Shown here piece by piece: positions 1-7,321 of a stretch of 29,008 nt of DNA (position 1 is its first letter; each line of letters begins with the position of its first letter). Source of the DNA: a virus. A program made the position numbers and the translations under genes. Under the pieces are notes generated by a model, which was given only the letters and a program-made list of their open reading frames with translations, was not told where the DNA came from and did not search any database. Location: positions 368 to 29,375 of the IMG/VR virus record IMGVR_UViG_3300030101_001482. One strand, 5' to 3'.

Positions 1-3000
1 CTTCTAATGAAATAACAGTATCAGGTTCTGGAAGTGAAAGTGCTTCTGTAACTATATCTTTACCTGATGATGTAACTATAGGTAGAGACTTAGTTGTAAC
101 TAGAAACCTAACAGTAAGTGGTACAACTACTACAATTAACACAGATGAAATAAATATTGCAGACAATCAAATAGTTCTAAATAGTGATTTTACTGGAAGC
201 AATCCAACTGAAAGTGCTGGTATTGAAGTTGAAAGAGGAACACAAACAAACAAATCTTTACAATGGAATGAATCAGATGATAAGTGGACAGTGGGTAGTG
301 AAACTTTTGTAGCAGGTACATTTGAAGGTAACTTAACAGGAACTGTAAATACAGCTACTCAAGGAACTATAGACCACGACAGTCTTGCAAACTTTGTAGC
401 TAATGAACATAAAAACCATGCTACTATTGATATAACAGCAGGAGCTGGTTTGACAGGCGGTGGAAACATTGCAGCAACAAGAACACTTGCTGTTGGAGCA
501 GGTTCAGGAATTGCAGTAAACGCTAATGATGTAGCGGTAGACATAGCAGGAACTACTTTAAATAACTCTCCAGCTACAGGAGATTTAGTTTTAACATCTG
601 ATAGTAGTGATTCAGACGCAATAAAAGCTGTAAGTATATCTGATATAGTTGCTTTAGCACCTCAAGGAGATATTACATCTGTATCTATATCAGCAGGAAC
701 TGGTCTTAGTGGTGGAGGTAGTGCAAACACTGGAGCTTTAAGCACTAGTCTTGCATTAGACTTTAGTGAACTTACAGATATGACAGGAGATATATCTGGT
801 TCAACAGAATTTATTTTACAAAACGGAACTACAGAATCAAGAAAAGCAGCAAGTGAAATAACACTATCTGCATTCAATAATGATTCTAATTTTACATCAA
901 ATGCTGGTACAGTAACATCTGTTACAGCTGGTACTGGTATGACACAGAGTGGAACAAACACTGTAAATCCAACATTGAATGTTATTGCAGGAACTGGTCT
1001 TACAGCAAATGCAAACGACGTAGAAGTAGACATTCAGGGAACTAGCTTAGGTTCAGAAGTTGCAACAGGTGATTTGGTATTATATGCTGACATAAGTGAT
1101 TCTAATAATGTTAAATCTATGGATGTTGGAAGTATCGTAGCACTAGCACCACAAGGAGACATAACCGCAGTTGTTGCAGGTACAAATCTAAGTGGAGGAG
1201 GTAATGGTCCTGGCTCAGTAACACTAAACGTAGATGATGCTTTCTTAGTCAATGACGCTAACGATACTACAACTGGAACAATAACTGCAGCTGGATTCAC
1301 TACAGCAGGTAATTTAACTCTTGGTGGACACGCAGTAAATGATATTGATTTAGGTGGAGAGTTTAATGATGTAGATGACCATTTAATGACTTCTGCAGCT
1401 ATTAATGATAGAATTTTATCCTTTGGATATACAACTAACACAGGTGATATAACAGCGGTAGTTGCTGGTACAGGACTATCAGGAGGTAACACAAGTGGTA
1501 GTGCAACTTTAAATTTAGACATTAATGGTCTAACATTAGCATCAGAAGCAGCTACAGGCGACACTGTTGCTATATACGATACTTCAGCCACAGCTGTTAG
1601 AAAAGTACCTTTGTCAGATGTAATAGCTCTTGCTTCATCAGGAGATATAACAGGAGTAACTGCAGGAGCAGGACTAACAGGTGGAGGTTCATCTGGTGGA
1701 GTAAGTTTAGCAGTTGGTGCTGGTAATCTTATTGATGTACAAGCAAACCAAGTAGACGTAGACTTGAGTGAACTTACAGACGGAACTGCTGACATAGTTG
1801 GTAGTGAAGACGAACTAGTATATTTAGATGACGGTGCTCAAAAGAGAAAACTTGTATCAGAAATAAAATTAAGTCAGTTTAATAATGACTCAGGGTTTAC
1901 TTCTAACGCAGGAGATATTACAAATGTGGTTGCAGGAAGTGGACTATCAGGAGGAAATACGTCTGGAACTGCTACTCTTAATGTAGATATACAAGGAACA
2001 CAATTAGCTGCAGAAATAGCTACTAATGACTTAGTTCTTATAGCAGACACTAGTAATTCTAATGCTATCAGGTCTATACAAGTATCTGACATTGCAGGAC
2101 TTGCACCACAAGGAGATATTACTTCTGTGGTAGCTGGTACTGGATTAACTGGTGGTGGTAGTTCTAGTGATGTTACTTTAAATGTAGCTGCTGGTAACTT
2201 AATAGATGTACAAGCTAATCAGGTTGATGTTGATTTATCTGAGCTTACTACATCTACATCAGACGGAGACGGAGATTTCTTTGCGGTAATAGATGCTTCT
2301 AACAATCAAAAGAAACTTACTAAGGGTAATATAAACATATCTGGTTTCAATAACGACTCAGGGTTTACCAGTAATACTGGTGATATTACAGCTGTTGTAG
2401 CTGGTGATGGTTTAAGTGGAGGTTCTAATAGTGGTTCTGCTACTGTTAGCTTAGATATAACTGGACAGACATTACTAAATGAATCACCTGCTAATGACGA
2501 TGAATTTATTGTATATGATACTAGTGCTAGTGCTTTTAAAAAGGTAGTTGCTAGTGATGTAGTTGGAAGTTCAGGAGATATAACTGCGGTTGTTGCAGGA
2601 AGTGGATTAACTGGAGGTTCAAATTCTGGTTCTGCTACTTTAAATGTGGGAGCTGGTACACTAATAGATGTATCATCAACTGCTGTAAGTGTAGACTTAA
2701 GTGAATTAACCACATCAACATCTAATGCAGACGGAGACCATTTTGTTGTAGTAGATGATTCTAATGCTCAGAAAAAACTTACAAAGGGAAATATTAATAT
2801 ATCAGGATTTAATAATGATTCAGGCTTTACTACAAACACTGGAGACATAACTGCAGTCGTAGCTGGTGACGGTATGACAGGCGGTGCAACATCTGGTAGT
2901 GCTACTGTAAATGTAGTTGGAGGAACAGGTATTACTGCTAATGCTAACGATATAGAAATAAGTATTGATGATGTTACTTTAACAAACTCAGTAACTACTT

Positions 3001-4910
3001 CTGATACTCTTTTAATATATGATGCTAGTGCATCTGCTGTTAAACAAGCAAGTATAGCTGACTTTCCTTTTAGTAATAATAATGGTGATATTACAGGTGT
3101 TACTGCAGGTAGTGGATTAACAGGAGGAGGTAATTCTGGAGGAGTTACTCTTAATCACGAAGATACTTCTTCACAATCATCAGTTAATAATAGTGGCAGA
3201 ACATATATACAAGATATAACTCTTGATACTTTTGGACACGTTACAGCAATAAGTTCTGCAACAGAAACAGTAACAAACACAGATACTAATACTAACCAGC
3301 TTACTACATTTCAAGTAGAAGACGGAGACGGAACTGAAGTTACTATTTCACAAGGTAAAGAACTTAAGTTTAGAGAAGGTGGTGGTATTGATATTAATTT
3401 TACTGACACTTCTACAGGTAGTGACGGAGACCCATTTGATTTAACATTTACAGTTTCATCTCAAACTGATAATAATTTTACAAATGCAGACCATAGTAAG
3501 TTAGATGGTATAGAAGCAGGTGCTACAGCAGACCAGTCAGCGTCTGAGATTAGAACTCTTGTAGGAAATGCTTCTGACTCTAATGTGTTCACTGACGCAG
3601 ACCACTCTAAGCTAGACGGTATTGCATCAGGAGCTACAGCAAACACTGGTGATATTACTAATGTATCTGCAGGTGTAGGACTATCTGGAGGAGGAAGTTC
3701 TGGTTCAGTAACCCTTACCTTAGATATGTCAGAATTAACAGATATGACTGCATCAGTTAATAGTTCACAAGATGAGCTTATTATTTTAGATAATGGTGCA
3801 GATAGAAGAAAATTAATTAGTGAAATACCTTTATCTGCTTTTAACAATGATAGTGGTTTTACAACTACTAATGGTGATATTACAGGTGTAACTGCTGGTA
3901 CTGGTTTATCTGGTGGTGGTACATCTGGTACAGTTACTGTGAGCTTAGGTAATCATAGTGGAGACTTAATAACAAGCGGTACAGTTGCAGCAGCTCGTAT
4001 AGCAGATTTACCTGCATCTAAAATTACTTCAGGTACTATACCTTCTGCTAGATTAGACTCAGACACTGCACACTTATCTGGAACACAAACATTTAGTGGT
4101 GCTAAAACATTTAGCAATATGGCAAGTTTTGCTATGGACGGTAATACTATTTCTGGTATTGACGATTCTGGTGAGTTTACTGATAATGATTCTCACATTA
4201 TGACATCTGCTGCTGTTAATGACAGAATACAAGCTTTTGGTTTTACAACTAATACTGGTACAGTAGATACAAGTGGTAGTCCTGTAGACAATGACTTTGC
4301 TAAGTTTACTGACTCCAATACTATTGAAGGTAGAAGTGCATCTGAAACAAGAAGTGATTTAGGTTTAGGTGATTTAGCAACTGCAGATGATATTGCTGCA
4401 AGTAAAATAGTTAGTGGTACTATTGCAGATGCTAGAATAGCTGCATCTAGTATTACACAACATACAGATTCTAAGTATTTAAGAAGTAATGCTACAGACA
4501 CTGCAAGTGGAGTAATAACTTTTAGTAATACAACAAACTCTACATCTAAAACTACTGGAGCAGTAAAAATAAGTGGTGGTTTAGGTGTAGCCAAAACTCT
4601 TAACGCTGGAGAAGATGTAGTTGCTTTTGCTTCATCAGATAAAAGATTAAAAGATAACTTAAAACCTATTGAAAATTCTTTAGATAAAGTTTCTAAACTA
4701 TCTGGCTATGAATTTGACTGGAACGATAAACAAGAAACATATCAAGGTAAAGATGTAGGTGTAGTAGCACAAGAAGTAGAAGAAGTAATGCCAGAAATAG
4801 TTACTACAAGAGATAATGGATATAAAGCTGTTAAGTATGAAAAGATTGTACCGTTATTAATTGAAGCAATTAAAGAACTTAAAGAAGAAATAGAGGAACT
4901 AAAGAAATGA
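1..4910 (+). CDS. Tail fibre/tail spike with GDIT repeats and C-terminal peptidase S74 chaperone (5' end outside window)
   Basis: The frame is already open at base 3 and runs through to TGA at 4908-4910, so the gene starts upstream of the window; the GTG at 291 is internal. The first residues in the window (TVSGTTTTINTDE, then IADNQIVLNSD) are typical of marine phage fibres. The body is built from about 14 glycine-rich units of the type GDITxVxAGxGLxGG, each followed by an SELTD/RKLxSEI/FNNDSGFT block, which suggests a long beta-structured shaft. The last ~95 residues (from about 4630) carry SDKRLKDN and VGVVAQEVEEVMPE and end in a Glu/Lys coiled coil: the peptidase S74 intramolecular chaperone, which trimerises the fibre and cleaves itself off at the Ser of the SDxR motif. 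It overlaps the next gene by ATGA. Family assignment is firm; the receptor is unknown. Confidence 0.9.
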   Translation, partial: SNEITVSGSGSESASVTISLPDDVTIGRDLVVTRNLTVSGTTTTINTDEINIADNQIVLNSDFTGSNPTESAGIEVERGTQTNKSLQWNESDDKWTVGSETFVAGTFEGNLTGTVNTATQGTIDHDSLANFVANEHKNHATIDITAGAGLTGGGNIAATRTLAVGAGSGIAVNANDVAVDIAGTTLNNSPATGDLVLTSDSSDSDAIKAVSISDIVALAPQGDITSVSISAGTGLSGGGSANTGALSTSLALDFSELTDMTGDISGSTEFILQNGTTESRKAASEITLSAFNNDSNFTSNAGTVTSVTAGTGMTQSGTNTVNPTLNVIAGTGLTANANDVEVDIQGTSLGSEVATGDLVLYADISDSNNVKSMDVGSIVALAPQGDITAVVAGTNLSGGGNGPGSVTLNVDDAFLVNDANDTTTGTITAAGFTTAGNLTLGGHAVNDIDLGGEFNDVDDHLMTSAAINDRILSFGYTTNTGDITAVVAGTGLSGGNTSGSATLNLDINGLTLASEAATGDTVAIYDTSATAVRKVPLSDVIALASSGDITGVTAGAGLTGGGSSGGVSLAVGAGNLIDVQANQVDVDLSELTDGTADIVGSEDELVYLDDGAQKRKLVSEIKLSQFNNDSGFTSNAGDITNVVAGSGLSGGNTSGTATLNVDIQGTQLAAEIATNDLVLIADTSNSNAIRSIQVSDIAGLAPQGDITSVVAGTGLTGGGSSSDVTLNVAAGNLIDVQANQVDVDLSELTTSTSDGDGDFFAVIDASNNQKKLTKGNINISGFNNDSGFTSNTGDITAVVAGDGLSGGSNSGSATVSLDITGQTLLNESPANDDEFIVYDTSASAFKKVVASDVVGSSGDITAVVAGSGLTGGSNSGSATLNVGAGTLIDVSSTAVSVDLSELTTSTSNADGDHFVVVDDSNAQKKLTKGNINISGFNNDSGFTTNTGDITAVVAGDGMTGGATSGSATVNVVGGTGITANANDIEISIDDVTLTNSVTTSDTLLIYDASASAVKQASIADFPFSNNNGDITGVTAGSGLTGGGNSGGVTLNHEDTSSQSSVNNSGRTYIQDITLDTFGHVTAISSATETVTNTDTNTNQLTTFQVEDGDGTEVTISQGKELKFREGGGIDINFTDTSTGSDGDPFDLTFTVSSQTDNNFTNADHSKLDGIEAGATADQSASEIRTLVGNASDSNVFTDADHSKLDGIASGATANTGDITNVSAGVGLSGGGSSGSVTLTLDMSELTDMTASVNSSQDELIILDNGADRRKLISEIPLSAFNNDSGFTTTNGDITGVTAGTGLSGGGTSGTVTVSLGNHSGDLITSGTVAAARIADLPASKITSGTIPSARLDSDTAHLSGTQTFSGAKTFSNMASFAMDGNTISGIDDSGEFTDNDSHIMTSAAVNDRIQAFGFTTNTGTVDTSGSPVDNDFAKFTDSNTIEGRSASETRSDLGLGDLATADDIAASKIVSGTIADARIAASSITQHTDSKYLRSNATDTASGVITFSNTTNSTSKTTGAVKISGGLGVAKTLNAGEDVVAFASSDKRLKDNLKPIENSLDKVSKLSGYEFDWNDKQETYQGKDVGVVAQEVEEVMPEIVTTRDNGYKAVKYEKIVPLLIEAIKELKEEIEELKK

Positions 4911-6004
4911 GCTTGACTGCATCAGGACAAATATCTATGAGTGACATAAGAACTGAGCTAGGAGATTCTGGTTCTATATCTTTGAAAGAAGCATCAGACG
5001 GTACTATAGCAACTATTAACACACAAAATGATAGTGCTGACAGACCAGACGGTAATGCTCCTCACGCTATGACTGAGTTTTATAACTATGACCACGATTT
5101 AGCTGGTACATCTTGGAGTGTTGCTGATAATACTAGTGTAAATATAGCAGGTTTCCCTGGAGATACTGAAGTATCTAATAAAGATGCACAGATGACAGTA
5201 TCTAATGGTAGTGGTGGAACAAGTTGCTCAGTATCTACTACTGGTGGACCATTTGGTACATTTACATTAGCTATTTCAAGTAGTGGTGACCCTGGTTTTA
5301 ATGGTACAGGTAATAGTGGTACAGGGTTTATAAGCACATCATCAGCTAATAGTAATAGTAAATTTACTGGGCATAATTCAGGTACAAGATTTATTAGAAC
5401 TAGGTGGGCACACTCTCCTTCTAATAAAGATGGTACTGGTGCATATACATTAACACTTACTAATAATGGTGTAGGAGCTACTGTTACTGGAACTATTACT
5501 TTCCAAGGCGGTGGAGGTGGATTTGGTTTCTGTATTTATGAAAACATACCAGTTAATTTGAAAGAAGGTACTGCAAACATACACGACTTAGATGTTGGAG
5601 ATATGATTATGTCTTACAACTGGGAGACTGGACAAGAAGAAGAAGTTGAGATACAACAGATAGAAAAAATATTACACGACAATTTATACAAGATTATGCT
5701 ATCTGACCCAAATGATAAGACGGAAGGAGAAGAATTAAAAGAACTAATACTTACAGAGGACCACCCTGTATACAAAGAGGATGGTAGTATGGTATCAGAG
5801 GACCCAAGTAGAACTGCAGCTAATTATGATTTAGAAGCAGCTTCTATACAACCTAATGATTTACTAAAAGTATTAGATGGCAAGTACTATGCACAGGTAC
5901 ATAGACTAGAAGGATTTCCAAAGAAACATTGGACATATACTATATTAACAAAAAACAATAACTTTTACGCAAATGGCGTATTAGTACACAGTGAATTAAC
6001 ATAA
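4907..6004 (+). CDS. Tail-associated protein with C-terminal Hint (hedgehog/intein-type) domain
   Basis: 365 residues, translationally coupled to the fibre gene (ATGA). Residues 1-60 (SGQISMSDIRTELG...) are an N-terminal module I associate with marine phage tail proteins; residues 65-205 are Ser/Gly/Thr-rich and probably beta-structured, ending in a Gly run. From Cys209 the sequence changes to a Hint-like domain: Cys209 after Gly-Phe-Gly-Phe, DLDVGDMIMSYN at 227-238, the block-B-like TEDHPVY at 283-289, and a C-terminal NNFYANGVLVHS at 351-362. Hint domains break the peptide bond before the first Cys by an N-S acyl shift. The usual terminal His-Asn is His-Ser here, and only three residues follow it, so protein splicing is unlikely and N-terminal cleavage or a purely structural role is more plausible. 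Probably a virion tail component; self-cleavage is inferred. Confidence 0.75.
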   Translation: MSLTASGQISMSDIRTELGDSGSISLKEASDGTIATINTQNDSADRPDGNAPHAMTEFYNYDHDLAGTSWSVADNTSVNIAGFPGDTEVSNKDAQMTVSNGSGGTSCSVSTTGGPFGTFTLAISSSGDPGFNGTGNSGTGFISTSSANSNSKFTGHNSGTRFIRTRWAHSPSNKDGTGAYTLTLTNNGVGATVTGTITFQGGGGGFGFCIYENIPVNLKEGTANIHDLDVGDMIMSYNWETGQEEEVEIQQIEKILHDNLYKIMLSDPNDKTEGEELKELILTEDHPVYKEDGSMVSEDPSRTAANYDLEAASIQPNDLLKVLDGKYYAQVHRLEGFPKKHWTYTILTKNNNFYANGVLVHSELT

Positions 6005-6014
6005 AGGGGCAATA

Positions 6015-6311
6015 ATGGAAGTTGGCAAAGATACTAAATTTACATTATCTATAGAAACAGGTATTAGTATATTGGTTACTGTAGGAATGATTATTGGTAT
6101 GTGGTATTCATTACAAGCAGAAATAGAACTTGCTAAAGAATTACCAGAACCAGAGGTTTCACGTATGGAGTATGATTTAAAAGACCAAATGATACGTGAT
6201 TCAATATTAAACACGGAAGAAAAAGTAGATAAGCTTGAAGAAAAAGTAGATTCTGTTAAAGATGACACAAGAATGATTCAAGAAACTTTACTTGACATGA
6301 ACAATAAATGA
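6015..6311 (+). CDS. Small single-TM protein with C-terminal coiled coil (possible lysis or virion membrane protein)
   Basis: 98 residues with an AAGGGG ribosome-binding site ahead of ATG. Residues ~12-33 (SIETGISILVTVGMIIGMWYSL) form one clear membrane helix; the rest is highly charged, with heptad-like EEKVDKLEEKVDSVKDD and a tail ending in MNNK. This layout (short N-terminus, one TM, long cytoplasmic coiled coil) occurs in many small phage membrane proteins, including some holins and spanin-like proteins, but nothing in it fixes a role. It sits between the tail genes and an exported thioredoxin-fold protein, ten bases after the Hint-domain gene. Confidence 0.7.
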   Translation: MEVGKDTKFTLSIETGISILVTVGMIIGMWYSLQAEIELAKELPEPEVSRMEYDLKDQMIRDSILNTEEKVDKLEEKVDSVKDDTRMIQETLLDMNNK

Positions 6312-6320
6312 GGTTTACAG

Positions 6321-6704
6321 ATGAACAACAGATTTATATCATACTTGGTATTAACGCTCTTCTCATCGCTATCTTGGCTGCAATCACAATCAGTCAACTT
6401 AACTAGCTTTCAGGAGATACAAGCACTAAATATACAGGAGTGTGCAGTAGTACAGGTTAATGCTTCTTGGAACTATCAAAACAGAGTTGAGATAGAAAAA
6501 CTTGCCAACCTTTGTTATGTAGCAGAAATAGATTTAAGTAATAAAACTATTGGTGCTGTAATTCAAAAAGAATGGAAAGTAAAAGTTGTCCCTACTATTA
6601 TTATCTTGAAAGAAGGTAAGGAAGTTATGAGGTACGAACCTGGTATCAGTATGAGATTTGATGAAAGAGAAGTCTTTGAAAAGATTAAGAAGGAGATAAG
6701 ATAA
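6321..6704 (+). CDS. Exported thioredoxin-fold protein lacking the CxxC active site
   Basis: 127 residues. Residues 1-23 look like a signal peptide (MNNRF, then a hydrophobic ISYLVLTLFSSLSWL, then polar QSQS), so the product is probably periplasmic or lipid-face. The remainder follows a thioredoxin pattern: a VVQVNASW strand (43-50) where Trx has the FWAxWCxxC segment, a helix, the second strand YVAEIDLS (66-73), the cis-Pro strand VVPTIIIL (89-96) and a C-terminal helix. Both cysteines of the active site are replaced by Asn (NYQN, 51-54), so it cannot be an ordinary disulfide oxidoreductase; Cys41 and Cys65 remain elsewhere. It may be a binding scaffold or processivity-type partner. It ends in TAATG coupling to the next gene. 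Confidence 0.7.
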   Translation: MNNRFISYLVLTLFSSLSWLQSQSVNLTSFQEIQALNIQECAVVQVNASWNYQNRVEIEKLANLCYVAEIDLSNKTIGAVIQKEWKVKVVPTIIILKEGKEVMRYEPGISMRFDEREVFEKIKKEIR

Positions 6705-6835
6705 TGCCTGGACTATCAAAAAAACAAATGAAAATAGCTAGAGTGGCACCACCTAGAGATAAAATTACAGCATTAGATTTTAAGATGTTGAAACAAAATG
6801 GAAAGATGAAAAATGCCGCCAAAAAGAAAAAGTAA
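6704..6835 (+). CDS. Conserved-looking 43-residue basic phage protein
   Basis: Starts within TAATG at the stop of the thioredoxin-like gene and overlaps the next gene by 23 bases. The product begins MPGLSKKQMKIARVAPPRDK and continues ITALDFKMLK before a Lys-rich tail. The pattern LSKKQxKIAxxAxPxxKIT..DFxxLR is one I recall from small marine phage proteins, which supports a real gene. Function unknown; a nucleic-acid or virion-associated role is only a guess from its charge. Confidence 0.6.
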   Translation: MPGLSKKQMKIARVAPPRDKITALDFKMLKQNGKMKNAAKKKK

Positions 6836-7115
6836 AAAAGACCCTAGATTAGCAAGAGCTGGTGTATCTGGTTTTAACAAACCTAAACGTACACCAAGTC
6901 ATCCAAAGAAATCACATATTGTGGTAGCTAAAGAGGGAGACAAAGTAAAGACTATACGCTTTGGACAACAAGGTGCTAAGACTGCAGGTAAACCTAAGAA
7001 GGGCGAGTCAAGAAGAATCAAGATGAAACGTAAAAGTTTCAAGGCGAGACATAGAAGAAACATAGCCAAAGGTAAGATGAGTGCAGCTTACTGGGCTAAT
7101 AAAGTAAAATGGTAA
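6813..7115 (+). CDS. Highly basic 100-residue conserved phage protein
   Basis: The product is dominated by Lys/Arg (begins MPPKRKSKKDPRLARAGVSG and ends MSAAYWANKVKW) and has almost no hydrophobic core apart from HIVVAKEGDKVKTIRFG. Similar Lys-rich proteins with GVSGFNKPKRTPxHPxKSH and FKARHxxNIxKGKMSAAYWANKxKW are, from memory, common near tail genes of marine phages, without a known function. The charge suggests DNA, RNA or capsid binding. The start overlaps the previous gene; a 12-base gap containing GAGGAGAC leads to the next gene. Confidence 0.75.
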   Translation: MPPKRKSKKDPRLARAGVSGFNKPKRTPSHPKKSHIVVAKEGDKVKTIRFGQQGAKTAGKPKKGESRRIKMKRKSFKARHRRNIAKGKMSAAYWANKVKW

Positions 7116-7127
7116 GAGGAGACTAAC

Positions 7128-7280
7128 ATGAATATAGTAGTAAGTAAATTATTGACAGGCTTATTGAGTGAAAAAATTCTAAAAGCTGTGTTATTAAAAC
7201 TTGGTGATTATTTCATTAAGAAATCAGACAATAAACTAGATGATGAAATCTGGGCTGAAGTTAAAAAAGCCCTAAAATAA
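7128..7280 (+). CDS. Small 50-residue amphipathic protein
   Basis: ATG at 7128 follows a strong AGAGGAGA ribosome-binding site and the frame stops at TAA 7278-7280. The protein (MNIVVSKLLTGLLSEKILKA, then VLLKLGDYFIKK, then an acidic/basic tail ending in EVKKALK) is predicted to be two amphipathic helices. There is no clear transmembrane segment. It lies within a row of very small genes between two tail genes, each with its own GAGGAGA motif. Function not recognised. Confidence 0.6.
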   Translation: MNIVVSKLLTGLLSEKILKAVLLKLGDYFIKKSDNKLDDEIWAEVKKALK

Positions 7281-7291
7281 GAGGAGACAAT

Positions 7292-7321
7292 ATGAACTGT
7301 GAATGTGGATGTGGGTGCTAA
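7292..7321 (+). CDS. Nine-residue Cys-rich leader peptide MNCECGCGC
   Basis: A strong GAGGAGA motif with ideal spacing precedes ATG 7292. The frame encodes MNCECGCGC and stops at TAA 7319-7321, directly abutting the GTG start (7322) of the tail gene, which has no good ribosome-binding site of its own. The order SD, mini-frame, stop, start suggests translational coupling. Four Cys in nine residues could bind a metal, or the frame may serve only to bring ribosomes to the downstream GTG. Coding is inferred from the ribosome-binding site and spacing, because the length alone is uninformative. Confidence 0.45.
   Translation: MNCECGCGC

Noticed and set aside
359-4594. Several - strand open frames of 60-250 codons antisense to the tail fibre
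   Set aside because: They follow the repeat structure of the fibre (Gly/Thr/Ala codons read backward give Pro/Ala/Val-rich peptides), have no ribosome-binding sites and no family character.
5531-6004. Tail protein as a true splicing intein
   Set aside because: There is no C-terminal extein beyond three residues and the terminal Asn is replaced by Ser, so splicing is chemically unlikely; kept as a Hint domain.
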